DNA of 64,000 bases from Micromonospora endolithica (GCF_003626595.1 NZ_RBAK01000002.1:620001-684000); one strand, 5' to 3'. Numbered from the stretch's first letter, positions 1-8,736 are shown. Translations and numbers: made by a program. Notes: generated by a model not told the origin, from the letters alone.

Positions 1-237
1 GTCGGAGAGGACGCACGCGGAGACGCGAGGGTCGCGGCGGATGTTGGCGACCTTGGCCCGCTCCGGGTAGGTGGAGATCACCAGCCGTCCCTCGGCGTCC
101 ACCCCGGCGGAGACGGGCGAGGACTGCGGCCGGCCGTCGGCCCGGGTGGTGATCAGGATGACCCGGTGCCGGGGGCGGAGGAACTCGGTCAGCGCACTGC
201 GCTCGACCCGGGTGTTCGTCGCGATGCTGCGTGCCAT
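1..237 (-). CDS. PPOX-class F420-dependent oxidoreductase (partial, N-terminal part)
   Basis: This is the first 79 residues of a small split-barrel oxidoreductase; the rest lies beyond the left window edge. The start is the ATG ending at 237. The residues VILITTRADGRPQSSPVS, then RAKVANIRRDPRVSACVL, are typical of the pyridoxamine-5-phosphate-oxidase-like family that binds F420 or FMN in actinomycetes. Such enzymes are cytoplasmic and reduce small substrates with F420H2. The cofactor and substrate cannot be told from this fragment. It is transcribed away from a GC-rich tandem repeat. Confidence 0.8.
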   Translation of the reverse strand, partial: MARSIATNTRVERSALTEFLRPRHRVILITTRADGRPQSSPVSAGVDAEGRLVISTYPERAKVANIRRDPRVSACVLSD

Positions 238-280
238 CGGTCGGTTCTACCAGGAGACGCCGTCGCCGGCACGGCGGACC

Positions 281-344
281 GGCGGCGCGGGCGCGGCTCC
301 GGCGCGGCGCGGGCGCGGCTCCGGCGCGGCGCGGGCGCGGTGCA
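281..344. repeat. GC-rich 22-bp tandem repeat
   Basis: About 2.8 copies of a 22-bp unit beginning ggcgcggcgcgggcgcgg: a partial copy at 281-300, a full copy at 301-322 and a third from 323 that diverges at its end. It fills the gap between two genes on the minus strand and stops just short of the 3' end of the next gene. Confidence 0.75.
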
Positions 345-347
345 GAC

Positions 348-989
348 TCAGCGCGGGCGCGGCGCGGGCCGCGCGGCGGTGGGCTGGGCGGGCACCCGGG
401 GCCGGGCCGGCGGTCGCCAGGCCCGGCCGTTGGCATAGATGATCCGGAAGCCGAGGTACGACGCCAGCGGTGCCCAGTGCGCCGAGCCCATCCGCAGTTC
501 GGCGGCGTTGTGCCGCTGCCCGTTGGCCAGCACGTCGAGCAGAACGGTTTCGAAGGCGGCCGATTCGACCCAGTCGACCTCGCGGGTGAAACCGCAGATC
601 AGGGCGGCTCCGGTGGCGTCGAGGAAGTCCCGGAGGACGGCGTCCGACGCACGCAGCACCGAGCAGCTGCCGAAATAGAGCCGGCGCCCGTCGCCGCGCC
701 CGGCCATCAGTTCGGCGACCTCGGCGAGTTCCACCGATTCCCAGTCGGTGAGGCAGAGGCGGCTGGGCTCGCCGTGCATGGCGAAGAAACCGACCCGGAA
801 GTCGGCGTACTGCTTGAGCAACCAGCGGTCGATGAAATAGAACAGCTCGTCGCGGGTGGCGGCGTCCTTGTGGATGAAACGGATCTTGCCGAGCCGCTCC
901 AGCAGTTCCAGGGTGGGCAGGACCGACCCGCGCTCGTTCAGGTCACGGTGCCACTGTCCCTCGACGCAGAAGACGCCTCCGCGCGCCAC
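348..989 (-). CDS. Uncharacterised protein with possible caspase/CHAT-type His-Cys dyad
   Basis: A 213-residue protein starting at a GTG, with no signal peptide or membrane segment. Two segments resemble the active site of caspase-fold peptidases: a hydrophobic strand ending FFAMHGEP (His72-Gly) and, 37 residues on, LYFGSCSVLR (Cys109). Between and around them the strand/helix pattern fits that fold, and an acidic, aromatic stretch (CGFTREVDWVES) follows. The last 20 residues are a Pro/Arg-rich tail running towards the tandem repeat and are probably not part of the folded domain. I recall similar actinobacterial proteins of unknown function. The peptidase idea rests only on the spacing of the dyad. 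Confidence 0.7.
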   Translation of the reverse strand: MARGGVFCVEGQWHRDLNERGSVLPTLELLERLGKIRFIHKDAATRDELFYFIDRWLLKQYADFRVGFFAMHGEPSRLCLTDWESVELAEVAELMAGRGDGRRLYFGSCSVLRASDAVLRDFLDATGAALICGFTREVDWVESAAFETVLLDVLANGQRHNAAELRMGSAHWAPLASYLGFRIIYANGRAWRPPARPRVPAQPTAARPAPRPR

Positions 990-1296
990 GTCGCCACCTC
1001 CCCGTCCACCCCGCCGGCGCTGACGTTACCGGCTGGCCGGCGCACGTGAGCATGACCCTCGGTGTGGTCGACTGCGAGCTTCGGCGGGTTGTCGCATTTC
1101 TGGCCCGCTTGCGCGGCGAATGGGCGTTTCGCAAAAGAGGGTAATTCCCAGGTGGGACTCAGGAACGACGGTTCGTGAGGACAATTCTCGTTAATTGCCG
1201 CCAAACGCCCGACGCAGTGCCAGGGTGGGAAAGGCGGGACGTCCTGGCTGATGTCCCGAAGGCCACCCCATTCGCTCTCCTATCGGGAGGACTTCT
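990..1296. other. Intergenic region between divergent genes
   Basis: A 307-bp non-coding stretch, locally less GC-rich (about 1085-1200), that must hold promoters for both flanking genes. A 9-bp hairpin with one mismatch (1235-1243 with 1250-1258, loop ctggct) sits in the presumed leader of the M15 peptidase gene. No confident -35/-10 pair or known riboswitch was recognised. Confidence 0.5.
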
Positions 1297-2073
1297 GTGC
1301 GCGTACACACCTTGAAGCGGGCGGTTGTCGCATTGGCCCTGGCGTTGCCGGGTGCCGCGATCGCCACCGTGGTCGCCGCGCCAGCGGCCCACGCCGACGG
1401 CTGCTACACCTGGACCCGCAACCTCTACCAGGGGCGCTCCGGCAACGACGTCCGTCAGCTCCAGCTCCGCGTCGCCGGCTGGGCCGGCAACCGCGACATC
1501 GTGGAGAACGACGGCATCTTCGGTCCGAAGACCGCCGCCGCGGTCCGCCGGTTCCAGTCCGCGTACGGCATCCGCGTCGACGGCGTCGCCGGACCGCAGA
1601 CCTTCGCCAAGCTGTACCAGATCCAGGACAACGACTGCACGCCGCGGCACTTCAGCTGGACCGAGATGGACGACGGCTGCGGCCGGGGTGGCTGGACCGG
1701 CGGGCCGCTCACCCCCGCCGAGACCCGGCAGAACGCCCTGCGCACCATGTGGAAGCTGGAGGCGATGCGCAAGAGCCTGGGCGAGCGGCCCCTCTACGTC
1801 ACCAGCGGCTTCCGCAGCCGGGCGTGCAACAGCCAGGTCGGCGGCGCGTCGGACAGCCAGCACCTGTACGGCAACGCCGCCGACGTGGTCTCCGGTACCC
1901 GGTCGCTGTGCGACGTCGCCCGCGACGCGCGCAGCCGCGGGTTCAGCGGGATCTACGGGCCGGGCGCCCCGGACCACGACGACCACGTGCACGTGGACTC
2001 CCGGCGGGAGAACAACCGGGACAACACCTCCAACACCACCCGCTGGTCCGCGCCGGACTGCGGGGTTCGCTGA
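1297..2073 (+). CDS. Secreted M15 family D-Ala-D-Ala carboxypeptidase with peptidoglycan-binding domain
   Basis: A 258-residue exported cell-wall peptidase. Residues 1-33 are a Sec signal peptide ending AHA. Residues about 40-110 form a peptidoglycan-binding domain type 1 (GNDVRQLQ, DGIFGPKTAAAVRRFQ). Residues 130-258 form a zinc peptidase of the M15A type, with ligands visible in SDSQHLYGNAAD (His189, Asp196) and DDHVHVD (His230, His232). It resembles the Streptomyces albus zinc D-Ala-D-Ala carboxypeptidase and should trim peptidoglycan stem peptides outside the membrane. The GTG start is preceded by a clear ribosome site, gggagga. Paired cysteines in the mature part suggest disulfides. Confidence 0.92.
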   Translation: MRVHTLKRAVVALALALPGAAIATVVAAPAAHADGCYTWTRNLYQGRSGNDVRQLQLRVAGWAGNRDIVENDGIFGPKTAAAVRRFQSAYGIRVDGVAGPQTFAKLYQIQDNDCTPRHFSWTEMDDGCGRGGWTGGPLTPAETRQNALRTMWKLEAMRKSLGERPLYVTSGFRSRACNSQVGGASDSQHLYGNAADVVSGTRSLCDVARDARSRGFSGIYGPGAPDHDDHVHVDSRRENNRDNTSNTTRWSAPDCGVR

Positions 2074-2086
2074 GCGACACCGCACC

Positions 2087-2134
2087 GACGCCGGCCCGGA
2101 CCAGGAGGGGGGAACCTCGGCCCGGGCCGGCGTC
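2087..2134 (+). terminator. Hairpin after the M15 peptidase
   Basis: A perfect 13-bp stem (2087-2099 with 2122-2134) around a 22-nt loop begins 13 nt after the stop codon. There is no T-run, as is usual in this GC-rich genome. Confidence 0.55.
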
Positions 2135-2171
2135 GTCTCCGCCCCGGGCGGCGAAGCGGGCGTACCTCCGC

Positions 2172-2654
2172 TCAGCTGGCCCGGGGCCAGCGCGGCGCGG
2201 CGGCGGGGGGCGCCACCGGCCGGCCGGGGTAGCCGGGCCGGACCGCCGGCCGGGCGCCGGGCACGACCGCCCGGGGCACCGGCTGCGCGCGGACCGCGTG
2301 TCCGCCGGCGGCGGTACGCGACGGATAGGCAGCCGGCGTCCGGGCCGGGGCGGGCCCGTTGACCGTGAACGGGAAGGGCACGTGCACGAACGGGTTGCCG
2401 TGCCGCACCAGGGCGTCGATCTGACGCTCGTTGAGCCCGTGCTCGGTGAGCACGCGCCGACCCCAGCGGTGCAGCCGGCACGGATACGACGCGCCGTCGT
2501 TGCGGCACAGCGGCCCCGACGGCCATTCCTCCGCCGCGTGCACGACGACCGCCCGGACCGCGAGCCGGACGTCCTCGGGTGTCAGCGGTGTCGGCACCGG
2601 CACCTCACCCAGAATCTGATCGATGGGATCCGTCGACTGCTCACCAACTCGCAC
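2172..2654 (-). CDS. Hypothetical protein
   Basis: A 160-residue protein of unknown function starting at a GTG. The first 90 residues look folded: PLTPEDVRLAVRAVVVHAAE, two cysteines in GPLCRNDGASYPCRLHRWG, then a helix with LNERQIDALVRHG. The last 60 residues are rich in Pro, Ala and Arg and probably disordered. There is no signal peptide or membrane helix. It is convergent with the M15 peptidase gene and follows the AAA ATPase gene in the same direction after an 88-bp gap. I do not recognise a family; the codon pattern supports it as a real gene. Confidence 0.6.
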   Translation of the reverse strand: MRVGEQSTDPIDQILGEVPVPTPLTPEDVRLAVRAVVVHAAEEWPSGPLCRNDGASYPCRLHRWGRRVLTEHGLNERQIDALVRHGNPFVHVPFPFTVNGPAPARTPAAYPSRTAAGGHAVRAQPVPRAVVPGARPAVRPGYPGRPVAPPAAAPRWPRAS

Positions 2655-2742
2655 GGCAGGCCTCCCGCAGCTCCGGTAGTGGTGCGACTGATGCGCCGCA
2701 CCGCATCCTCGTGCAGTGGTACGGCTCCCACCCGGGGAAGGT

Positions 2743-4167
2743 TCAATCCCGGTACGCGGTCAGCAGATCCCCCGGCGTCAGCGCCCTTACCCCGTCGGCG
2801 GTGACGCCGCTGCGCGACACCGCCACCAGCGGTACGTCGTCGTCCGCCCCGGGTAGCCGGGACCGGTGCGACAGCAGTTCTCCCAGGTCGTGAGCATCGA
2901 AGGGGCGTTGCTCCAACCATTTGACGGAACCCACGAAGGTGATCCGCTTCGCCACCGGCCCACGATCGGCACCCACCAGGTCGATCTCCGGGTCGTTGGT
3001 CCGCGTCCAGTAGCCGCCCACCACGTCGCTGCCCGGCGGCAGCAGTCCGTCGGGCAACCTGCGCAGGGCCTCCCGCACCAGCGGCTCGACCGCCCGGCCA
3101 CGCCAACTCGTCCACGACGACGCGATCCGGGACAGCGTCAGGTCACCGCGACCACGTTCGATCTCGGGCAGGTACGGACCGAGGAACGACAGCCAGAAGC
3201 GGAGGTACGGGTCCGCGACCGCGTACCGGGTCTCCCGGGACGGTCGGGTGGACAGCGGCACGGTGACCTCGACGACACGCTTGTCGGTCAGTGCCCGCAG
3301 GGCCCGGGTCAGGGACGCCTGGGGCAGGTCCCCGGCGGCGCGGGCGATCAGGGAGAACGTGCGCTCGCCGGACCCGATCGCCCGGAGCACCAGACCGGCC
3401 TGGGAGGCGGTCGGGAACTCCGCGGCCAGCGCCCGCTCCCCGCTGACGATCAGGGCCGAGGTCGGATCGGTGACCGCCTCGGCGAGGTAGTCGCGCAGCG
3501 ACGAGCCGGTCGGCCACTCGTCGAGGATCAGCGGCAGACCACCGGTGACGAGCTGGGCGTCGAAGGCGTCGGCCGGCGGCAGGTCGAGCATCTCGCCGAC
3601 GTCGGCCGGGCTCAGCGGCGGAACGACCATCTCGGTGGCCCGCTGGTGGAACGGCCGGCCGTACGCGTTGAGGGCCTCCATCATCGCCAGGTCCGATCCG
3701 ACACACACGAGCAGGACCGGCCGCCGCGACAGTTCCCGGTCGAAGACCTTCTGGAGTGTCCCCTCGAAGCCCGGGTCGGTGGCGATCAGGTACGGCATCT
3801 CGTCGAGGACCACCACGCTCGGACGGTCCGCCGGCAACGCGGAGGCGAGCAGGGTGAGTGCCGCGTCCCAGGTCCGGGGTTGCTGGGCGGCGAAAAGGGT
3901 CGCTCCGGGCAGGCTCGACGAGGCCACCGCCTCGACGAAGAGGGCGAGGTCGGCGGCCACGGTGGGCTGCGCGGAGGCGGTGAAGAACACGTGCGGGACG
4001 TCCGCCCGTTCGACGAACTCCTCGACCAACCGTGACTTGCCGACCCGTCGACGACCGCGCATGAGCAGCGCGCGGCCCGGCCGGCCGGCCCGGCCGCCCC
4101 GGCGCACGCGCGCCAGCGTGGCGTCGAGCTGGGACAGCTCCCGTCCCCGTCCGACGAAGCCGTCCAC
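2743..4167 (-). CDS. AAA ATPase of the archaeal-ATPase/DUF234 type
   Basis: A 474-residue cytoplasmic ATPase. The Walker A motif GRRRVGKS (38-45) and Walker B VVVLDE (118-123) belong to the STAND-like archaeal ATPase group. After the ATPase and a winged-helix region (about 230-310), the C-terminal part has the DUF234 signature ADPYLRFWLSFL and a domain with WRGRAVEPLVREAL and EIDLVGAD, which resembles a PD-(D/E)XK nuclease-like fold. Family members are often called ATP-binding proteins with no proven role; mobility or stress functions have been suggested. It starts at a GTG just after a pair of operator-like repeats. Confidence 0.85.
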   Translation of the reverse strand: MDGFVGRGRELSQLDATLARVRRGGRAGRPGRALLMRGRRRVGKSRLVEEFVERADVPHVFFTASAQPTVAADLALFVEAVASSSLPGATLFAAQQPRTWDAALTLLASALPADRPSVVVLDEMPYLIATDPGFEGTLQKVFDRELSRRPVLLVCVGSDLAMMEALNAYGRPFHQRATEMVVPPLSPADVGEMLDLPPADAFDAQLVTGGLPLILDEWPTGSSLRDYLAEAVTDPTSALIVSGERALAAEFPTASQAGLVLRAIGSGERTFSLIARAAGDLPQASLTRALRALTDKRVVEVTVPLSTRPSRETRYAVADPYLRFWLSFLGPYLPEIERGRGDLTLSRIASSWTSWRGRAVEPLVREALRRLPDGLLPPGSDVVGGYWTRTNDPEIDLVGADRGPVAKRITFVGSVKWLEQRPFDAHDLGELLSHRSRLPGADDDVPLVAVSRSGVTADGVRALTPGDLLTAYRD

Positions 4168-4183
4168 CGGTCACCTCACACTC

Positions 4184-4212
4184 TCATCGGTGAAACACTC
4201 ATCAGTGAGTGT
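4184..4212 (-). promoter_or_regulatory. Candidate operator pair upstream of the AAA ATPase gene
   Basis: Two 10-bp near-palindromes, tcatcggtga (4184-4193) and tcatcagtga (4199-4208), lie in direct repeat 15 bp apart. The second sits in a longer perfect inverted repeat, acactca-tcag-tgagtgt (4195-4212). They lie 17-45 bp before the ATPase start codon, where a repressor would act. No adjacent regulator gene is obvious. Confidence 0.5.
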
Positions 4213-4236
4213 ATCCGAGACGAGGGCCGGTGACGG

Positions 4237-4926
4237 TCAGGCCAGGTCGGCGTCGTGCACCAGCAGGGCGACCTGGACCCGGTTGTTCAGGTCGAGCTTG
4301 ACCAGCAGCCGGGACACGTACGCCTTGACCGTGGCGACGCTCATGAACAGCTCGGCGGCGATCTCCGCGTTGGTACGCCCGGCACCCACGCAGACCGCGA
4401 CCTCCCGTTCCCGCTCGCTGAGCCCACCGAGCAGCCGCAGTGCCCGCTCCCGCCGCCGGTCCGTCCCGCCGGCCGGGCCGGGCGCGGTCACCCGGTCGAT
4501 CAGCCGCCGGGTGACCGTCGGGGAGAGGGTCGGCTCACCGGCCGCCACCCGGCGTACCGCCCGGACGATCTCGGCCGGCGGGGTGTCCTTGAGCAGGAAA
4601 CCGGCCGCCCCGGCGCGCAGCGCCCGCAGCACCTGCTCGTCGGCGTCGAAGGTGGTCAGCACCAGCACCTCCGGCGGGGACGGTGTCGCCCGCAGCGCCT
4701 CGGTGGCGGCCAGTCCGTCGAGCCGGGGCATCCGGATGTCCATCAGCACCACGTCCGGGCGGCAGGCGGCGACCGCCTCGGGCACCTCGGAGCCGTCCGC
4801 GGCCTCCCCCACCACCCGGACGTCCGGCACCCCGCCGAGGATCATCGACAGTCCGGCCCGGACCAGCGCGTCGTCGTCCACGATCAGCACCCGTACCGGC
4901 GGGGTGTCCGGGACCGCCGGGGTCAC
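4237..4926 (-). CDS. LuxR/NarL-family response regulator
   Basis: A two-component response regulator of 229 residues from the chosen GTG. The N-terminal receiver domain begins RVLIVDDD; the phospho-acceptor is the Asp in VVLMDIRMPR, and Lys in GFLLKDTPP completes the active site. The C-terminal LuxR helix-turn-helix is LSEREREVAVCVGAGRTNAEIAAELFMS. I chose the GTG at 4926 because it overlaps the kinase stop as GTGA, the same arrangement as the second system at 63195; in-frame GTGs at 4935 and 4944 are alternatives. It should control the divergent ABC exporter operon, which I infer from position alone. Confidence 0.92.
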   Translation of the reverse strand: MTPAVPDTPPVRVLIVDDDALVRAGLSMILGGVPDVRVVGEAADGSEVPEAVAACRPDVVLMDIRMPRLDGLAATEALRATPSPPEVLVLTTFDADEQVLRALRAGAAGFLLKDTPPAEIVRAVRRVAAGEPTLSPTVTRRLIDRVTAPGPAGGTDRRRERALRLLGGLSEREREVAVCVGAGRTNAEIAAELFMSVATVKAYVSRLLVKLDLNNRVQVALLVHDADLA

Positions 4927-6158
4927 GCCGGCCACGGCAGCCACGCGGCGAGGCGGAAGTCGCCCGCGTCGTCCCGCCCGTACTCCAGATGGCCACCGGC
5001 GAGGCTGACCCGCTCGGCGACGCCGACGAGCCCGGTGCCGGTGCCGGGAATGTCCGTCCCGGCCCCACCCACCGGCCAGCGGTTGCGGACCTCGACCCGC
5101 AGCCCCTCCCCCGGCCCGCCGGACAGCTCCACCGCTACCCGCGCCCCGGCGGCGTGCTTACGGGCGTTGGTCAGGCCCTCCTGGACGATCCGGTACGCGC
5201 TGCGCCCGACCGCCGCCGGCACCCGGTCCGCACCGGTCACCCGGTCGCTGGCCTCGACCCGTACGCCGGCCGACCGGGACTCGCCGAGCAGTGTGGGCAG
5301 GTCGGCCAGGGTGGGCTGGGGGCGGTCCGGGGCCGCCTCGGCGGGCACCTCCGCGCGGAGCACCCCGATCACCTCGCGCAGGTCCTCCAGCGCCGAGTGG
5401 GCACTGGAGCGGATCACGCCGGCCGCCCGCGCCACCTCCTCCGGCGGTGCGTCCGGGCGGAACTCCAGGGCGCCGGCATGCAGGCTGAGCAGCGAGATCC
5501 GGTGCGCGAGCACGTCGTGCATCTCCCGGGCGATCCGGGTGCGCTCGACCTGCCGGGCCTGCGCCACCCGCAACCGCTGCTCGGTCTCCGCCCGCTCGGC
5601 GCGCTCCCGCAGTGACACGATCAACTGCCGGCGGGCCCGCACGAACATGCCCCAGGCCAGCACACAGAGGCTGATCACCACCCCCCACGCCGTCGCCGCC
5701 CAGTACGACATGGTCAGGTCCGGACGGGCGAGTCCGAAGACGAAGTTGGTGACCAGGCCGGCGGCGGTGACGGCCAGCGCGACGGCCGTCCGGCGGTGCA
5801 CCACCACGGTGAAGTAGAGCACCAGCAACGGCACCGCCGCCGCCACCGAGACCGCGGACAACGGCAGGGTGGCCAGCGTCAGGGCGACCGGCCAGCGGCG
5901 ACGCCACCAGAGCAGCACGCAACAGAGCAACCCCGCGGCGCCGTCCAACGGCACCATCCACCGCTCCGGCAGCGGCGCGGCGAAGCTCGGGTCCGGGGAC
6001 GCGGCGTCGAGGGTGGCCGCCGCCACCCACCCCAACGAGAGCAGCAGGAACAGGATGTCCACCACCCAGTCGCGGGCGGTGCGCCGGATCCGGCCCGGCG
6101 CCGCCGTCAGCGACCCCGGCAGCAGCCAGGGATGCTCCGGTACTGCCGCGCTGGTCAC
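4923..6158 (-). CDS. Sensor histidine kinase (HisKA_3/DesK type)
   Basis: A 411-residue membrane sensor kinase. After a cytoplasmic start there are four to five hydrophobic segments (about 33-50, 70-85, 92-120, 125-145, 155-175) with almost no extracellular domain, so it probably senses a membrane signal. The HisKA_3 motif is TRIAREMHDVLAHRISLL with phospho-acceptor His214; the ATP-binding domain has ALEDLREVIGVLR, a degenerate N-box and GTGTGLVGVAERV. The GTG start matches the usual length of the family; the open frame extends further upstream but has no supporting homology. It is translationally coupled to the response regulator by a 4-nt overlap. Confidence 0.92.
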   Translation of the reverse strand: MTSAAVPEHPWLLPGSLTAAPGRIRRTARDWVVDILFLLLSLGWVAAATLDAASPDPSFAAPLPERWMVPLDGAAGLLCCVLLWWRRRWPVALTLATLPLSAVSVAAAVPLLVLYFTVVVHRRTAVALAVTAAGLVTNFVFGLARPDLTMSYWAATAWGVVISLCVLAWGMFVRARRQLIVSLRERAERAETEQRLRVAQARQVERTRIAREMHDVLAHRISLLSLHAGALEFRPDAPPEEVARAAGVIRSSAHSALEDLREVIGVLRAEVPAEAAPDRPQPTLADLPTLLGESRSAGVRVEASDRVTGADRVPAAVGRSAYRIVQEGLTNARKHAAGARVAVELSGGPGEGLRVEVRNRWPVGGAGTDIPGTGTGLVGVAERVSLAGGHLEYGRDDAGDFRLAAWLPWPA

Positions 6159-6269
6159 GCCGCCAATGCTAGGCAGGTCCGGACCGACCCGGACAGCTAC
6201 CAAAGTCGAGACCCACCGTCGACCGTCGGCCGCTGCCGGTGACCGGGTGGCGCGCGCACGCTGACCCGC

Positions 6270-7172
6270 ATGATCGCCGCAGAACACCTCACCAAGCGGT
6301 ACGGACGGCACACCGCCGTGGACGACGTGTCGTTCCGCTGCGAACCGGGCACCGTCACCGGATTCCTCGGGCCCAACGGCGCCGGCAAGTCCACCACCAT
6401 GCGGATGATCTGCGGGTTGACGCCGCCGACCGCCGGGACCGCCACCGTGGCCGGCCGGCCCTACCGGGGGCTGCCCAACCCGGGGCGGGAGGTCGGCGTC
6501 CTGCTCGACGCGTCCGCCCAGCACGCCGGTCGGACCGGGCGGGAGGTGCTCACCGTCGCCGCCGCGACGATGGGCGTCGAGCGGCGGAAGGTGGCCGCCG
6601 CACTCGACCGGGTCGGGTTGGACGGGGCCGCCGCGCGGCGGCGGGTGCGGGCGTACTCGCTGGGGATGCGGCAGCGGCTCGGTTTGGCGCACGCGCTGCT
6701 GGGCGACCCCCGGATCCTGATCCTGGACGAGCCGGCGAACGGGCTGGACCCGGAGGGGATCTTCTGGATGCGCGGGCTGCTGCGTGACTTCGCCGACCGG
6801 GGCGGCACCGTCCTGCTCTCCTCCCACCTGCTGCGCGAGGTGGAGGCGGTCGCGGACCGGCTGGTGGTCATCGGGGGTGGCCGGGTCGTGGCGCAGGGCG
6901 GCAAGGACGAGTTGCTCGGCGGGACCGGTACCCGGGTGCGCGCCCGGGACCTGCCCGGCCTACGGCGCGCCCTGGACACCGCCGGCCTCGCCGCCGCCGC
7001 GTCCGGCACCGACGGATCCCTGCTGGTGTCCGCCGGGCCGGACGCGGTCGGGCAGGCCGCCGCCGACGCCGGGATCGCGCTCACCGAGCTGCGCCCCGCC
7101 GGCGACGGCGGCCTGGAGCAACTCTTCCTCACCCTCACCACCGTCGACACCGCCCGGGAGGCCGTCCGATGA
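6270..7172 (+). CDS. ABC transporter ATP-binding protein
   Basis: A 300-residue ATPase of an ABC-2 type exporter. Walker A is GPNGAGKST (34-42), the signature is YSLGMRQRLGLA, Walker B is RILILDEP, and the switch His is in LLSSHLL. It is followed with a 4-nt overlap by a six-helix permease. Together with the divergent two-component system, the layout is that of antimicrobial-responsive exporters in Gram-positive bacteria. The substrate cannot be predicted. Confidence 0.93.
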   Translation: MIAAEHLTKRYGRHTAVDDVSFRCEPGTVTGFLGPNGAGKSTTMRMICGLTPPTAGTATVAGRPYRGLPNPGREVGVLLDASAQHAGRTGREVLTVAAATMGVERRKVAAALDRVGLDGAAARRRVRAYSLGMRQRLGLAHALLGDPRILILDEPANGLDPEGIFWMRGLLRDFADRGGTVLLSSHLLREVEAVADRLVVIGGGRVVAQGGKDELLGGTGTRVRARDLPGLRRALDTAGLAAAASGTDGSLLVSAGPDAVGQAAADAGIALTELRPAGDGGLEQLFLTLTTVDTAREAVR

Positions 7173-7960
7173 CCGGCACCACCGCCGCCGCACCCGCCGT
7201 CGCGCCGCCGGCTCCCCCGGAGGTACGCGGACCGTCCCTGCTCCGGCTCACCGGGGTGGAACTGCGCAAGCTCGCCGACACCCGGGCCGGCGCGTGGTTG
7301 CTCGCCACCATCGCGCTGATCACCGTGGCCCTGGTGGTGGCACAATTGATCTGGGCGCCGGACGCCGACCAGACCTTCGCCGCCTTCTTCGTCTTCTCGC
7401 TGCTGCCCACCGGGTTCCTGCTGCCGGTGCTCGGCATCCTCTCGGTGACCGGTGAGTGGTCGCAGCGCACCGCGCTGACCACCTACGCGCTGGTGCCCCG
7501 ACGGGAACGGGTGATCGCCGCGAAGCTGGTCGCGGTGACGCTGGCGGCCGTCGCCTCCATCCTCACCAGCCTGGGTGCCGCCGCGATCGGCACCCTCGCC
7601 ACCGGGTTCACCGGCGGGGCCGGCGACTGGCGGATCGAGGGCTCGCTGGTGCTGCACGCGCTGGTGATCCAGGTGGCCAACGTGCTGATGGGCGCGGCGT
7701 TCGGCCTGCTGCTGCTGAACACCCCGCTGGCCATCGTCGGCTTCCTGCTGCTGCCGACGCTCTGGTCGGTGCTGGGCGGCCTGATCCGCCCGCTACGGGG
7801 TCCGGCCGGCTGGCTGGACACCGGCCGCACCATGGAGCCGTTCTTCACCCCGGACGTGACCGCCGGGCAGTGGGCCCGGCTCGGGGTGTCGCTGCTGGTG
7901 TGGCTGGTCGTACCGCTGCTCGCTGGTCTCCTGCGGACCCTACGGCGGGAGGTGGCGTGA
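7169..7960 (+). CDS. ABC-2 type transporter permease
   Basis: A 263-residue membrane protein with six predicted helices (about residues 45-65, 72-96, 112-138, 155-178, 182-200, 228-250) and a cytoplasmic N-terminal segment containing LTGVELRKLADTR, the coupling region of ABC-2 permeases. It overlaps the ATPase gene by 4 nt and the next gene by 1 nt (TGATG), so the three form one operon. It should form the transmembrane pore for the ATPase encoded just upstream. Confidence 0.9.
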   Translation: MTGTTAAAPAVAPPAPPEVRGPSLLRLTGVELRKLADTRAGAWLLATIALITVALVVAQLIWAPDADQTFAAFFVFSLLPTGFLLPVLGILSVTGEWSQRTALTTYALVPRRERVIAAKLVAVTLAAVASILTSLGAAAIGTLATGFTGGAGDWRIEGSLVLHALVIQVANVLMGAAFGLLLLNTPLAIVGFLLLPTLWSVLGGLIRPLRGPAGWLDTGRTMEPFFTPDVTAGQWARLGVSLLVWLVVPLLAGLLRTLRREVA

Positions 7961-8694
7961 TGGCCGGCGGACCGGGCGACCCGATCGTGGTGGACGGCGG
8001 CCGGAGCGAGCTGGCGGTGCTGTGGGCCGGCCTACCGGCGGTCGGCGCCGCCGCCGGATGGGTGCTGGCCGCCACCGCCGACTGGCTCGCCGAGCTGCGG
8101 TGGATCCCGATGCGGGGCCTGTTCAGACTCATCGACCGGCTGCCCGACCACACGGCCCTGCTGGCCGCGGTGGCGGTCGGCGTGCTCGGCGGGCTGGTGG
8201 TCGCCGCCGTCGGCACCGCCGAACGGGTCGTCGTGACGGTCGGCCCGGAGCGGGTCCGGCTGCGTCGCCGGGGCTCCGACCGGGAGGTGCCCCGGCGGGA
8301 CGTGCACACCGCGTACGTCGACGGGAAGGACCTGGTCCTGCTCGCCGCCGACGGCGCGGAACTGGCCCGGGAGCGCACCGACCTGTCGGCCGACCGGCTC
8401 CGGGACGCGTTCCGGGGGCACGGCTGGCGGTGGGCGGACGCCGACCCGCACCGGGACGCGTACCGGCGTTGGGTGCCGGACCTGCCCGGGTTGCCGCCGG
8501 CCGCGGACGCGCTGCTGCGGGCCCGGCAGCGGGCCCTGGAGGCCGACAAGGGCGGCGAGGCGCGGGAACTGCGGGGCGAGTTGGCCCGCTGCGGGGTGGT
8601 GGTGCGCGACGACGGCCGCCGGCAGTACTGGCGGTTGACCCGGTCGGGAGGCGAGGACGCCACTTCGCCTGAGCCGGAGGGCGGCGGGCGGTAG
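7960..8694 (+). CDS. YqeB-family membrane protein
   Basis: A 244-residue protein starting at the ATG that overlaps the permease stop. Two helices (about 20-40 and 62-85) flank WIPMRGLFRLIDRLPDH, followed by a cytoplasmic PH-like region (TVGPERVRLRRRG...YVDGKDLVLL) and a C-terminal helical part ending GVVVRDDGRRQYWRL. This order matches the actinobacterial YqeB family, whose function is unknown. Translational coupling to the exporter suggests an accessory role, though this is inference. Confidence 0.82.
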   Translation: MAGGPGDPIVVDGGRSELAVLWAGLPAVGAAAGWVLAATADWLAELRWIPMRGLFRLIDRLPDHTALLAAVAVGVLGGLVVAAVGTAERVVVTVGPERVRLRRRGSDREVPRRDVHTAYVDGKDLVLLAADGAELARERTDLSADRLRDAFRGHGWRWADADPHRDAYRRWVPDLPGLPPAADALLRARQRALEADKGGEARELRGELARCGVVVRDDGRRQYWRLTRSGGEDATSPEPEGGGR

Positions 8695-8736
8695 CGTCGG
8701 TCTGGAGAACCGGCCCGGCGGTACGGGGGGCGCGCC

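Noticed and set aside
990..1296. A c-di-AMP (ydaO) riboswitch upstream of the cell-wall peptidase
   Set aside because: Such riboswitches often precede peptidoglycan hydrolases in actinomycetes, but the conserved core elements I know are not visible. A covariance-model search (RF00379) would settle it.
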